Shown: piece after piece, positions 42,144-51,879 of the stretch
Layout of the letters: every line of letters begins with the position of its first letter
Position numbering within the stretch: the first letter of the stretch is position 1
Source of the DNA: Polyangia bacterium
GTDB taxonomy: Bacteria > Myxococcota_A > Polyangia > Fen-1088
Assembly (NCBI GenBank): GCA_036268875.1
Contig: DATATI010000079.1
Coordinates: 124,001-188,000, forward strand
Length of the DNA stretch: 64,000 nucleotides
Direction of reading: 5' to 3'
Notes under the pieces: model-generated
Seen by the model: only the letters and a program-made list of their open reading frames with translations
The model's database searches: none
What the model was told of the DNA's origin: nothing
Program-made: the position numbers and the translations under genes

Positions 42144-43796
42144 TCAAGGGTTGCGCGCCGTTGATCCGATGTCGCCAATGTCGCCCAGATCGCCGAACCA
42201 GTCGAAGAACGCCCGCAGCGCTTCCTTGCGCGCGTCGTCCAGGTAATCAAAGTTGGTCCCGCGATCGACCACCTCCCAAAACTCCTTCGACGTCACGGCC
42301 AAAAGCTCGTCGCGGATCGAACGCAGGCGCTCGGGCGTCTCCATCGCCATGTCGGTATGGATGGTGCGGGCGGGCGCGGTCTTGCCGTGCAGCAGGTAAT
42401 ACGACGCCAGCTTGGCCTGGGCCTTGCGCACGCCGCGCAGCGCTTTTTCCTGGGCAGTGTTCTCCGCCTCCTTGTCCAACTCCAGCAGCGTGGCCAGCAG
42501 GCGATCGTGCGCCGGCGCTCCGCGATCGCTGGCCCGTTCGCACAATGTGCACAGATCGTATGCCGCCGTCTCGGCGACGAAGGACAGGCCCATCCCGCTG
42601 CCCAGCTGCGCGTAGTAACGAAAGTGCCCGGCCACGTCGATCAGCGTCGCCGTCGCGTCGGCGGTGTCGTGGTTCATCACCGCCTCGGCCAGCTGACGAT
42701 ACTGGTTCAGTACGTTGTAAGCCGCCCGCACGTCGCGGCCGTTCAGCGCCTGGCGCAGGAACGTGTTCATGAACTTGATGGTCATCTGGAGCACCGCTTG
42801 ATCGCCGCACGCCAGCGCCGCCTCGCCGACATAGCGCGCCTCGATGGCCACCACGTGCGCCATCTCGGGCAGGCTCTGGCAGGCCTGGGCGAAGACCTCG
42901 CGGAACTGGCGCAGCACCTTCCACTCCAGCCAGGTGCGTTGCTGTTGCATATCAGCGATCGATTGCGCGGCCAGGGCCACAAAGTCCGGCGTGCGCAGCA
43001 GGGTCGGCCCGATGACGAACCAATCAGGTGGCAGCATGGTCTTTTGCGGCAGGTAACTGACCGCCACCGCCCGCAAGGCGCTGATGGCGTCGGAGGCGAT
43101 CACCTTGTCCTTCTGGGCCAGGGCGTTGACGGCGATGTCGCCCAGTTGCTCCATGCTGGTCACGGTGGCGGCCTGGCGCGCGATGGTGGATCGGGCGCCG
43201 CCTCGGTCGCGCGCCTCCAGCGCCGCGCGCAGCGTCTGGTCACCAATGCGGGCGATGACTTTTTCTGGATCGAGAAAGTCGAACACGTAAGCGAAGTACG
43301 GCACCAGCAGCAGCAATCCGCAGGTCGCCACCGCGATGGTCGCGGCGATGGTCGCTTGCGGGACATAGTCGTGCGTGACGGCAAAGCTGACCCACAGCGA
43401 ATCGACGCAGGCCACCACGAAGAAACCCATCACGGTCAAGCTGATGCGATCGCGAAAGAACATCTCCGCCACGCGCGGCGTGTACCGATTGGCCGCCAGC
43501 TGCACCACGATCGACACCACGGTGATGGCGATGCCCAGGACGGCGGTGATGATCTGGGCCAGGTTGGGCAACGCGTTCTGCAGCGTTCCCGGATCGAAAT
43601 CGAAGAACAGCTGCACCGGCCCGCGTGATCCGTGTCGGGCGACGTCGGTGTAAAAATAGTCCAGCAGCCAGAACGACAGGAACAACGTCACCGCGAAGGC
43701 CGCCAGCAGGGCCAGCGTGCGCAGCGGGTGGCGCAAGAGGCCGCTCGGTTTGGCGGCGGGGTCGGCTACAGGTTCAACCGGCGAGGCAGCGGACAT
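42144..43796 (-). CDS. DUF2254-like polytopic membrane protein
   Basis: A 550-residue protein starting at the ATG at 43796. The first 190 residues hold four membrane segments (LALLAAFAVTLFLSFWLL, IITAVLGIAITVVSIVVQLA, LTVMGFFVVACVDSLWVSFA, AATIAVATCGLLLLVPYFAY). A cytoplasmic helical region of about 360 residues follows with no recognised catalytic motif. The block FDFDPGTLQNALPNLAQIIT to ANRYTPRV resembles DUF2254 proteins, of unknown function. The same frame is open further upstream only as an antisense shadow of coaX. It is divergent from coaX with 87 bases between. Confidence 0.75.
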   Translation of the reverse strand: MSAASPVEPVADPAAKPSGLLRHPLRTLALLAAFAVTLFLSFWLLDYFYTDVARHGSRGPVQLFFDFDPGTLQNALPNLAQIITAVLGIAITVVSIVVQLAANRYTPRVAEMFFRDRISLTVMGFFVVACVDSLWVSFAVTHDYVPQATIAATIAVATCGLLLLVPYFAYVFDFLDPEKVIARIGDQTLRAALEARDRGGARSTIARQAATVTSMEQLGDIAVNALAQKDKVIASDAISALRAVAVSYLPQKTMLPPDWFVIGPTLLRTPDFVALAAQSIADMQQQRTWLEWKVLRQFREVFAQACQSLPEMAHVVAIEARYVGEAALACGDQAVLQMTIKFMNTFLRQALNGRDVRAAYNVLNQYRQLAEAVMNHDTADATATLIDVAGHFRYYAQLGSGMGLSFVAETAAYDLCTLCERASDRGAPAHDRLLATLLELDKEAENTAQEKALRGVRKAQAKLASYYLLHGKTAPARTIHTDMAMETPERLRSIRDELLAVTSKEFWEVVDRGTNFDYLDDARKEALRAFFDWFGDLGDIGDIGSTARNP

Positions 43797-43883
43797 CGGC
43801 GCGCGATGGTACCCGGGATTCGGGCTCGGCGGCCACCCGGGCGATCGCCGGCGCCGGCCGCCGGCTGATACAATCGACGAGAC

Positions 43884-44631
<748 letters not shown>

Positions 44632-44648
<17 letters not shown>

Positions 44649-45477
44649 CGCTGGGGCGGGCGCTGCGGTCGCCGCCGTGCCGGACGATCTGGCCGCGCGC
44701 CTCCGGGATCCAGCGACGCCCGATCAGATCGTCGCCGTCTGGGCCGCGCTGGTCGATGCGGCGGGGGCGACGTTGATCGCCGAGGCCAGCACAAGATTTC
44801 TCCGTACGCCAGCGATCGTCACCCAGCTTTACGCCAACCCGCGCGCGCCGATGGCCGCACTCAACCAGGCCATCGCGGCCTGCGCGCGCGCCGCGATCAA
44901 GGTCGACGGCATCCCGGCCTTCGATGACGTCGCCCAAGCCGTCGCGGCTGATCCCGAAGCCATTGACGCCGCCCGCGCCGATGGTTCCTTTGGCGCCGCC
45001 CTGGCCCACGCTGCCGACGAGGAAGCCGTCGCTCGTCTGCCACCCGCCGAGGCCGCCAAGAAGCGCAAAAGCCCGATCATCGACTTCACGAAGCTCAAGC
45101 TGTACGAGAAGATCCGCCTGGCCACCCTGGGCAACGCCTATTGCCGCCAGACCTTGCTGCGCGATGCGAACAAGATGGTGTCGATGGCGGCCATTCGCTC
45201 GCCCGGGATCACCGACGCCGAGGTGGTGCGCGCCGCCGGCAACCGCGCCGTCTCCGAGGAGGTCATCCGCTACATCGCCAGCAGCCGCGACTACGTGAAG
45301 TTGTACCCGGTCAAGCTGAGCTTGGTGCAAAACCCCAAGTGCCCGCTGGCGATGTCCCTGAAGCTTTTGCCGCTGCTGCACGCCGAGGACCTGAAAAACG
45401 TGGCCAAATCGCGCAATGTTCCGAGCGCTCTGTCCACCGCCGCGCGCAAGCTGGCCGCGGCGCGGGAAGCGAAGTAG
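44632..45477 (+). CDS. Conserved helical protein of unknown function
   Basis: A 281-residue soluble protein that I do not name. The first 130 residues are Ala-rich helices (DPATPDQIVAVWAALVDAAG, TRFLRTPAIVTQLYANPRAP). The second half is better conserved in style: KLKLYEKIRLATLGNAYCRQ, LLRDANKMVSMAAIRSPGIT, EEVIRYIASSRDYVKLYPVK, KNVAKSRNVPSALSTAARKL. Helix pairs spaced by about 30 residues look like HEAT- or DUF2336-type repeats common in deltaproteobacteria. It overlaps coaX by 17 bases and is followed nine bases later by the Yip1/thioredoxin gene, so it belongs to this operon. A scaffold role is a guess. Confidence 0.8.
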
Positions 45478-45486
45478 ATCCTGATC

Positions 45487-46632
45487 GTGGCCGACTCTTA
45501 TCCAGAGACGCTGTGGAAGTTTCCGGTTCGCGTGGCGTCGTTGCTGGCGGCGCCGCGGGCGGCGCTGGGCCGCGTGGACGCCCGGGGCGGCGGCTTCCGC
45601 GACGCCGTCATCTTGACCCTGGTCGGCGTGGTGGCGTTCCGTTTTCAGCAGCTGGCCGAGGCGGTCTTGGCCTTCAGCCAGCCTTCGCAAGGAGCGATCG
45701 GGCACCTGCTGGGGATATGGAGCAACGAGCTTTCCGAAGCGGCGATGGTGGTGATTCCAGCGGCGCTGTTGCTGACCCTGCTGGCGGGCCCGCGCCGCGA
45801 TCCAGCGCAAGATCTGGAATTGGGCGCCGCTTGCTATGCCGCCTTCTTCGTGGTGCGGGGAATGGCCCGGGCGGTGAACGCCCTGGTCGGCGAGCGCGTG
45901 ATTCCCGACGTCGTGAGCTATGTGCCGGCGGCCATCGCCACGCTGTGGTTGATGGGGCACGCGCTGCTGGTGATTCGCCAGCGCTCGCCCGCGCCGGTCG
46001 AGCCCGACGGGACGACCGTGCCCGCGACCGGGGTGCCACCGCCGCCCGTCGCTGCGGCGCCGGTGGTCGACGGTCCGGCCGCGCCCGCCGCGCGCCGCCG
46101 CCTGGTCGGCGCCCTGCTGTTCGTCGCCACCGTGGTGGGCGTCGGCCTAGGCGGCAACGCGGTGTGGGCGGTGCGCCGCCTGGACGCCCTCAAGCCAATG
46201 GCGCGCGGCCTGGACGCGCCCGACTTCGAGCTGCCGCGCATCGACGGCCATCCAGGTTCGCTGGCGTTGTCGTCGTTCCGCGGCCAGGTGGTCCTGCTGG
46301 ATTTTTGGGCCACCTGGTGCGGCCCGTGCATCGAGATGATCCCGACCATGGAGAAGCTGCACCACGAGTGGAGCGGGCGCGGGGTGGCGTTTTTGGGCGT
46401 GAACTCCGATGGGGGGCAGACCAGCGAGGGCGACATCCGCGCGTTCTTGCAGCGGCGGCCGGCGCCTTACCCGATGGTCCTCGACGACGGGCGGGCCAAC
46501 GCCGCCTATCGCATCAGGTTCCTGCCGCAGTTCGTGCTGATCTCGCGCGAGGGGACAGTGTTGCGATCGTTCACCGGCATCAACGGCAGCGCCACCTTCG
46601 GCGAGGCGTTCGAACGCGCGCTGGCGCAGTAA
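45487..46632 (+). CDS. Yip1-like membrane domain fused to a TlpA-type thioredoxin
   Basis: A 381-residue protein starting at GTG. Residues 1-165 form a Yip1-like domain with about four or five membrane segments (AVILTLVGVVAFRF, MVVIPAALLLTLLAG, SYVPAAIATLWLMGHALLVI). A Pro/Ala linker leads to another membrane helix (RRLVGALLFVATVVGVGLGG). Residues 240-381 are a TlpA/ResA-like thioredoxin with the redox motif WATWCGPC, NSDGGQTSEGDI and the cis-Pro in RFLPQFVLISREG. The catalytic part faces the periplasm. It may reduce or oxidise exported thiols, for example apocytochrome Cys. I do not recall this fusion as a standard architecture. Confidence 0.85.
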   Translation: MADSYPETLWKFPVRVASLLAAPRAALGRVDARGGGFRDAVILTLVGVVAFRFQQLAEAVLAFSQPSQGAIGHLLGIWSNELSEAAMVVIPAALLLTLLAGPRRDPAQDLELGAACYAAFFVVRGMARAVNALVGERVIPDVVSYVPAAIATLWLMGHALLVIRQRSPAPVEPDGTTVPATGVPPPPVAAAPVVDGPAAPAARRRLVGALLFVATVVGVGLGGNAVWAVRRLDALKPMARGLDAPDFELPRIDGHPGSLALSSFRGQVVLLDFWATWCGPCIEMIPTMEKLHHEWSGRGVAFLGVNSDGGQTSEGDIRAFLQRRPAPYPMVLDDGRANAAYRIRFLPQFVLISREGTVLRSFTGINGSATFGEAFERALAQ

Positions 46633-46647
46633 CCGGCCGCCGGCGGC

Positions 46648-46851
46648 TCACTCGCGGCGGGCCACTTCCTCGGTGAAATAGGCGCTGCGGTGGCGGGCGT
46701 TCGGCAGGTGGCTGTCCCAGCACGACGCCGAACAGAACATCAGCTTCACCCGGCCCGAGTTGCAGGTGCTGACCGAGCACTTGATCACCTTGCCACCGAC
46801 AGCGATCGGTTTGCGGCACATCGAGCAGACGAACGCAGGCGCTGGCGTCAT
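46648..46851 (-). CDS. Small treble-clef-like zinc-binding protein
   Basis: A 67-residue protein with three Cys pairs: VCSMCRK, the second pair in KCSVSTCNSG, and MFCSASCWD. The WDSHLPNARHRSAYF segment adds two His. Spacing suggests two zinc knuckles, like MYM/FCS-type fingers. No other domain is present. It is coded on the opposite strand between the Yip1/thioredoxin gene and the kinase-like gene, with 15 bases to the former. It could bind RNA, DNA or a protein partner; function is unknown. The length matches small zinc proteins predicted in related genomes, as I recall. Confidence 0.75.
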   Translation of the reverse strand: MTPAPAFVCSMCRKPIAVGGKVIKCSVSTCNSGRVKLMFCSASCWDSHLPNARHRSAYFTEEVARRE

Positions 46852-46940
46852 TTAGTCCTTCGTGCCTCCGGAGCCCAAGGTAACGCCTTCCGCTTCGTGA
46901 GGCGAGCCGTCCGCGCGCAGCTGCGATAAAATTGTCAGGC

Positions 46941-48017
46941 GTGCGTTTGGGGACGTGCATCTTGGTCGAGCTCGGTCTGGCGGGGACGCTCCTCGCGGGG
47001 CTGGGCGTGGTCGGCGCGCGCGGCGTGGGCGAGCTTCGGCACACGCTGGCCAGCCGGCCCATTCACGCCCCGCCCGAGCCGACACCTGCGCCGATGCTGG
47101 CGGTGCGGCGCGATCTGTCGCAGGTGCCGGACCTGCGCGTGGCCATCGAATCGGCCGGCACCTTCCTGGGCATGGCCGACGAGCTGTTGCTGGAACGGGT
47201 GCGCACGCAGCCCATCGTGCGCTTCAAGTTGAACCATGGCGGATCGTCGCTGTCGTTCCGGGTCGACTTCGCCGACGGCTCGCGGGCGGCCTTCAAACCG
47301 GCGCAGACCAATTCGCAGACCATCCCGCGCAGGGAGGTGGCGGCGTATCGCCTCAATCGCCTGCTGGGATTGAACGCCGTGCCGCCCGCCGCTCCGCGCG
47401 CGGTCAGCCGCGACGAACTGCTGGCCCACCTGCACCCGGACAGCGCGCCCGCGCTGCCGCGCATCCAGGCCGAGACCATCTTCGGCCCCACCGGCAAGAC
47501 GCTGGGCGAGGCGTCGTACTGGATCCCGATCATCAAAGACTCGGGTTTCGACACCCCGACCGGCAAGCAGCAGATGGCCGCCTGGCTGACCGCCGGCGAA
47601 CCGATCCCCGTCGACCAGCGCGCGATCGCCGCCCAGCTTTCCGATCTGGTGGTGTTCGATTTTCTCACCTCGAACCCGGATCGCTTTTCGGGCGGCAACA
47701 TGAAGGTGTCGCCCGACGGCACGCAGCTTTATTTCATGGACAACACCATGTCCTTCTTCGTCGAGCCGGAGGGCAACCCGAAGACGCGCCAGATGCTGGA
47801 GAAGACCCAGCGCTTCTCGCGCTCGCTGTACCAGGCGCTGGAACGCATCAGCGTGCCGACCCTGCAGCGCATCCTGTCGGAGGAGGACGGCGCGCCGTAC
47901 GAGATCCTCACCGCGGCCGAGATCGGCTCGGTGGTCTCGCGCCGCGACGTCGTGCGCCACCACATTGATGAGCTGATCGCGGCGATGGGGCCCCGCGCGG
48001 TGCTGGTTTTTCCCTGA
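46941..48017 (+). CDS. FAM20-like secreted kinase homologue
   Basis: About 358 residues. The GTG at 46941 is the probable start. An N-terminal hydrophobic segment (VELGLAGTLLAGLGVVGA) is a signal anchor, so the body is periplasmic. The fold looks like the FAM20/Four-jointed secreted kinase family: the ATP-binding Lys in AAFKPAQ (about 119); the block REVAAYRLNRLLGLNAVPP, which aligns by eye with the FAM20 Glu-bearing helix; the catalytic Asp in VVFDFLTSNPDRFSGGN (about 247); and the metal Asp in LYFMDNTMSF (about 267). In animals these kinases phosphorylate secreted proteins or glycans. All key residues are present, so activity is plausible. The substrate is unknown. It precedes rimO by 52 bases. 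Confidence 0.75.
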   Translation: MRLGTCILVELGLAGTLLAGLGVVGARGVGELRHTLASRPIHAPPEPTPAPMLAVRRDLSQVPDLRVAIESAGTFLGMADELLLERVRTQPIVRFKLNHGGSSLSFRVDFADGSRAAFKPAQTNSQTIPRREVAAYRLNRLLGLNAVPPAAPRAVSRDELLAHLHPDSAPALPRIQAETIFGPTGKTLGEASYWIPIIKDSGFDTPTGKQQMAAWLTAGEPIPVDQRAIAAQLSDLVVFDFLTSNPDRFSGGNMKVSPDGTQLYFMDNTMSFFVEPEGNPKTRQMLEKTQRFSRSLYQALERISVPTLQRILSEEDGAPYEILTAAEIGSVVSRRDVVRHHIDELIAAMGPRAVLVFP

Positions 48018-48069
48018 GCCAAGCGGGTGGCGGGCGAAGGCGCGTGCTAAGCTCCCGCGCTTTCCGCTC

Positions 48070-49413
48070 ATGAACGTCCATTTTGTATCGCTCGGCTGTC
48101 CCAAGAACCGCGTCGACACCGAGGTCATGCTGGGCCACACCGCCGGCGCCGGGCACACCGTGGTAGGGGCGCCCGAGGATGCCGACGTCATCGTGGTCAA
48201 CACCTGCGGTTTCATCGGCGAGGCCAAGCAAGAGTCGATCGACGCCATCTTGGAGATGGCCCGCCACAAAGAGGCCGGCACCTGCAAGCGCCTGGTGGTG
48301 GCCGGCTGCCTGTCGCAGCGTTACCCGAAAGAGCTGGCCGACGAGATGCCGGAGGTCGACACCTTCATCGGCACCGACGAGGTGGGCCTGATCGCCGACG
48401 CCATCGGCGGCGGCACCCGCCGGGTCCAGGTGGCCGAGACGCCGCGCTTTCTGTACGACGACATTGCTCCGCGCCGGCCGTCGATGGCCACCCACACCGC
48501 CTACGTCAAGATCGCCGAGGGCTGCGATCGCCCGTGCGCCTTCTGCATCATCCCCAAGTTGCGCGGCCCGCAGCGCAGCCGGCAGCCTGATTCGGTGGTG
48601 CGCGAAGCGCAGGCGCTGGCCGCCGCCGGCACGAAGGAGATCTGTCTGGTGGCGCAGGATCTCACCACCTACGGCACCGATCTGGATCCCACCGCGCCGC
48701 CGACGCTGGAATCGCTGCTGGCGCAGCTGGCGGCGGTCGACGGCCTGCGCTGGATCCGTCTGCACTATGCCTATCCCAGCGCCTGCACCGACGGTCTGCT
48801 GGACGTGATGGCCCGGGAGCCGCGGGTAGCCAAGTACCTGGACGTGCCGATCCAGCACATCGACAGCGGCGTCTTGAAATCGATGCGCCGCGGGTACGGC
48901 GAGCGCGCCGTACGCGCCCTGTGCGAACGGGTGCGCGCCCGGGTCCCCGGCGCCACGTTGCGCACCACCTTCATCGTCGGTCACCCGGGCGAAACCGACG
49001 CGGCGTTCGCCCGGCTGTGCGACTTCGTGCGCGAGGCTGATCTGGATCGGGTCGGCGTCTTCAATTACTCGCGCGAGGAGGGCACCGTCGCCGCGCTGCT
49101 GCCCGGGCGGGTCCCGAAAAAAGAGATCGACGCCCGCCGCCGCGAGCTGCTGCGCATCCAGCGCGACATCTCGAAGAAAAAACTGCGCGCCCTGCGCGAC
49201 CAGACCATCGAAGTCCTGGTCGAAGGCCCCTCCGACGAGTCCGAGTACTTGTTGATGGGTCGCCACGAAGGCCAGGCCCCCGAGATCGACGGCCAGGTCT
49301 ATCTGTCGCTGCCCGAAAGCGCCGGCGACGCGCCGCCGCCGGCGGCCGGCACGTTGGTGCGAGCGACCGTCACGCACACCGCCGAGTACGATCTGGCCGC
49401 GACGATCGTCTGA
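48070..49413 (+). CDS. rimO: Ribosomal protein uS12 methylthiotransferase
   Basis: A 447-residue radical-SAM enzyme that adds a methylthio group to the conserved Asp of uS12. The N-terminal MTTase domain carries three Cys for the first 4Fe-4S cluster (SLGCPKNRVDTE, NTCGFIGEAKQESID, VVAGCLSQRYP). The radical-SAM CxxxCxxC is CDRPCAFC in EGCDRPCAFCIIPKLRGPQ. A C-terminal TRAM domain (about 380-447) binds RNA or the ribosome. The short first part (MNVHFVSLGCPKNRVDTE) is RimO-type rather than MiaB-type. Confidence 0.95.
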   Translation: MNVHFVSLGCPKNRVDTEVMLGHTAGAGHTVVGAPEDADVIVVNTCGFIGEAKQESIDAILEMARHKEAGTCKRLVVAGCLSQRYPKELADEMPEVDTFIGTDEVGLIADAIGGGTRRVQVAETPRFLYDDIAPRRPSMATHTAYVKIAEGCDRPCAFCIIPKLRGPQRSRQPDSVVREAQALAAAGTKEICLVAQDLTTYGTDLDPTAPPTLESLLAQLAAVDGLRWIRLHYAYPSACTDGLLDVMAREPRVAKYLDVPIQHIDSGVLKSMRRGYGERAVRALCERVRARVPGATLRTTFIVGHPGETDAAFARLCDFVREADLDRVGVFNYSREEGTVAALLPGRVPKKEIDARRRELLRIQRDISKKKLRALRDQTIEVLVEGPSDESEYLLMGRHEGQAPEIDGQVYLSLPESAGDAPPPAAGTLVRATVTHTAEYDLAATIV

Positions 49414-49465
49414 TGATCTGGGCGCACGGGCGCTAGAAGCTAATCGCAGGGCAGTCGGCTATTCA

Positions 49466-49551
49466 GGTCCGGAAGGAGATCGGACCGCAGCGCCGTGCTG
49501 CACTCTCTTGACCCTCGCGCTGTTGCGCCGCGCTTGCGGCACGGCGCGAGG
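49466..49551. other. Structured intergenic stretch between rimO and nadA
   Basis: The 243-base gap (49414-49656) separates two convergent genes. It holds three hairpins in a row: GGTCCG/CGGACC (49466-49486), GCAGC/GCTGC (49487-49501) and CCTCGCGC/GCGCGAGG (49513-49551), the last with an inner GCCGC/GCGGC stem. No long T-run follows. They may be a terminator array for both genes or a small RNA. No reading frame here looks like protein. Confidence 0.4.
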
Positions 49552-49656
49552 ACCGAAAGGCGGGTCCACCGGTGGTCAAGGACCCCGGACGGTGGAACCG
49601 CGACTATCACAGATCACGCTCATTTTCGCCCCGCCCGAGGCTTTCCGCGTCACGAT

Positions 49657-50772
49657 TCAATCGAAGTCAATCGGGCCTCGGGCTGCGGTGCTAGCCAGCT
49701 CGATCATCTTCATCATCGCCCGCGCCGCGCCCACCCGGACGTCTTCGGGCACGGTGATGCGTCGGTCCTCCGGCTCGTCGCGCAGGGTCTCGTAGACGTT
49801 TTCCAGATCCGTCGCCTTCATGTACTGGCACAGGCGGCAGGGCTTGTAGAACTGCTTTTCGGGGTGCTCGAGCTCCATGCGCACCACCAGGCCGCACTCG
49901 GTGAGGATGGCGAAACGGGTCTTCTCGGGGTGGGCGTCGACGTACTTGATCATCTGCGACGTCGACAGCACCGCGTCGGCGATCTTTTGTAGTTCGGGCC
50001 GCACCTCGCCGTGCACGACGATCACCGCCTGCGGATCGTCACGGCGAATTTTCTCCACCTCGGCGACCGTCATCTGGTGGTGCACGTGACAGGCGCCTTC
50101 CCAGGCGAAGACATTGCCGATCAATCCTTGCCGCTCGCCCTCCCGGATCAGGGGCTCGATCATCGCGGCGTATTCCTTGGGATGAAACCGGTTCGGTTCG
50201 GGTGGCGGCAGGTACATGCGCCGGGTTTTGAGGGCCACTTGATAGGCGAGATTCTGATCGGGCACGAACAGGATGTCGGGCACGTCCAGCCGCTCGGCGA
50301 TGCGGGCGGCGTTCGAGCTCGTGCAACACGAATCGGACAACGCCTTCACGTCGGCGTAGGTGTTCACGTAGGTCATGGTCGCGAACCTCCGGCCAGCAGC
50401 GCGCAAGAAATCCTGGCGCTCGGCCACGTCGTCGGCGTCGACCTCGGCCAGCGAGCACAGGGCCTGCAAATTGGGCAGGTACACCGGCCGTTGCGGCGCC
50501 AGCGTGTAGCAGCCCTCGGCCATGAAGCGCACGCCGCAAAAGACCACCAACCGCGCGTCCAGATCGCGCGCCCGCACCGCCAACTCGAAAGAATCACCGA
50601 CGGTGTCGGCGATCTCTTGCACCTCGGGCACCTGATAATTGTGGGCGGGGATAAAGGCGTTCTTCTCGCGCTTGAGGCGCCGAATTTCATCCCACAAGAA
50701 GGCCACCCGAGCGGCGCGATCCTCCGGCACATGACCGCCGGCCACCAGACGATCGATCGAAACAAACGACAT
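49657..50772 (-). CDS. nadA: Quinolinate synthase A
   Basis: A 371-residue 4Fe-4S enzyme that condenses iminoaspartate with dihydroxyacetone phosphate in NAD synthesis. It has AHNYQVPEVQEIADTVGDS, VVFCGVRFMAE, TYVNTYADVKALSDSCCTSS, FVPDQNLAYQ, and TECGLVVRMELEHPEK. The cluster Cys of the family are in CGVRF, the EGACHVHHQ block, and TECGL. A CRLCQ pair near the end is an extra. nadB and nadC are not near. The ATG (MSFVSIDRLVAGG) is at 50772. Confidence 0.95.
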   Translation of the reverse strand: MSFVSIDRLVAGGHVPEDRAARVAFLWDEIRRLKREKNAFIPAHNYQVPEVQEIADTVGDSFELAVRARDLDARLVVFCGVRFMAEGCYTLAPQRPVYLPNLQALCSLAEVDADDVAERQDFLRAAGRRFATMTYVNTYADVKALSDSCCTSSNAARIAERLDVPDILFVPDQNLAYQVALKTRRMYLPPPEPNRFHPKEYAAMIEPLIREGERQGLIGNVFAWEGACHVHHQMTVAEVEKIRRDDPQAVIVVHGEVRPELQKIADAVLSTSQMIKYVDAHPEKTRFAILTECGLVVRMELEHPEKQFYKPCRLCQYMKATDLENVYETLRDEPEDRRITVPEDVRVGAARAMMKMIELASTAARGPIDFD

Positions 50773-50854
50773 GCTCCAGGGTTTACCGCGCGGGCGCGCT
50801 GCGGTCGACGTCGCGTCACCGAACCGTCACCCGCCTCGTGGTAGGGTCGCGCCC

Positions 50855-51856
50855 ATGGAGCGGATGTTCGATCCCGAGATCTGGCGTTCGGTCACCGGCG
50901 GCGCCGTCGCCGAGCGGGTCCGCCGCCTGACCCGGGTGACGCCGCTGGTGCCGGCGCCCGCCCTCGGCCGTCGCAGCGGCGCTGACGTCTGGTTGAAGCT
51001 AGAAAATCTGCAGCGCACGGGCTCGTTCAAATTGCGCGGCGCTGCCGCTCGCTTGGCGGCGATCGCGCTCGACGATCATCAACCCAAACGCACGGTCATC
51101 GCCGCGTCGGCGGGAAACCACGGCCTGGGCGTGGCCTTCGCGGCGCGCGCGTTCGGGCTGCAGGCCACGGTGCTGGTCTCGGCGCAAACCCCGGAGGTCA
51201 AACGCGCCGGCATCGCCGCCCTCGGTGCCGCTGTCGAGGTCGCCGGCCCCACCTACGATCACGCGGAGGCCGAGGCCAAGCGCCGCGCCGCCGCCGATCC
51301 GCAGACCGTGTTCGTGTCGGCGTTCGACGACGATTACGTCATCGCCGGCAACGGTGGCCTGCTGGCGCGCGAGATCCTGGCCCAGCTTCCCGACGTGCAG
51401 GCGGTGGTGGTCCCCGTCGGTGGCGGCGGGCTGGCCGGTGGCCTGGGCGTCGAGATGGTGCCGCGCGGGATCAAGCTCTACGGCGCTTCGCCGGAAGCCA
51501 ACTGCGCCATGCGCCGTTCGCTGGAAGATGGGCGCGCGTACACCGTCTACGAAGGCGGCCCGACGCTGGCGGAAGGTCTGGAAGGCGCGGTCAGCGAACG
51601 CACCTTCGCCATGGCCCGTGACTATTTTCCCGAGATCGCCCTGGTCAGCGAGGTGGCCATCCGCCAGGCCATCGTCTACGCCTATCGGACGCTGGGCATT
51701 CTTTGCGAGGCGTCAGCGGCGCCTGGGATCGCCGCGCTCCTCGACGACGCCAGCGCGATTCGTGGGCGGCGCACGGTGGTCGTCATCTCGGGCGGCAACA
51801 TAGAACACGATCTCCTCGACCAATTGCTGGCTGGTCCGGCGCCCACCGGGGTTTAG
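50855..51856 (+). CDS. Threonine/serine dehydratase family PLP enzyme
   Basis: A 333-residue fold-type II PLP enzyme. The ATG at 50855 (MERMFDPEIW) fits the family N-terminus. The PLP Lys is in TGSFKLRGAAARL, the substrate loop in AASAGNHGLGVAFAAR, and the phosphate-binding Gly-rich loop in VPVGGGGLAGGLGV. The catalytic domain fills the whole length; there is no C-terminal ACT domain, so it is like catabolic TdcB, threo-hydroxyaspartate dehydratase or serine racemase rather than feedback-controlled IlvA. It is divergent from nadA with 82 bases between start codons. Confidence 0.88.
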   Translation: MERMFDPEIWRSVTGGAVAERVRRLTRVTPLVPAPALGRRSGADVWLKLENLQRTGSFKLRGAAARLAAIALDDHQPKRTVIAASAGNHGLGVAFAARAFGLQATVLVSAQTPEVKRAGIAALGAAVEVAGPTYDHAEAEAKRRAAADPQTVFVSAFDDDYVIAGNGGLLAREILAQLPDVQAVVVPVGGGGLAGGLGVEMVPRGIKLYGASPEANCAMRRSLEDGRAYTVYEGGPTLAEGLEGAVSERTFAMARDYFPEIALVSEVAIRQAIVYAYRTLGILCEASAAPGIAALLDDASAIRGRRTVVVISGGNIEHDLLDQLLAGPAPTGV

Positions 51857-51879
51857 CCGGCCCATCGTTTACAGGCGCC

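Noticed and set aside
49461-49500. AGGTCCGGAAGGA resembles the SRP RNA (4.5S) apical core.
   Set aside because: The conserved AGCAGCC side of the SRP loop is absent and the flanking strands do not form the long SRP stem; the tetraloop match alone is not enough.
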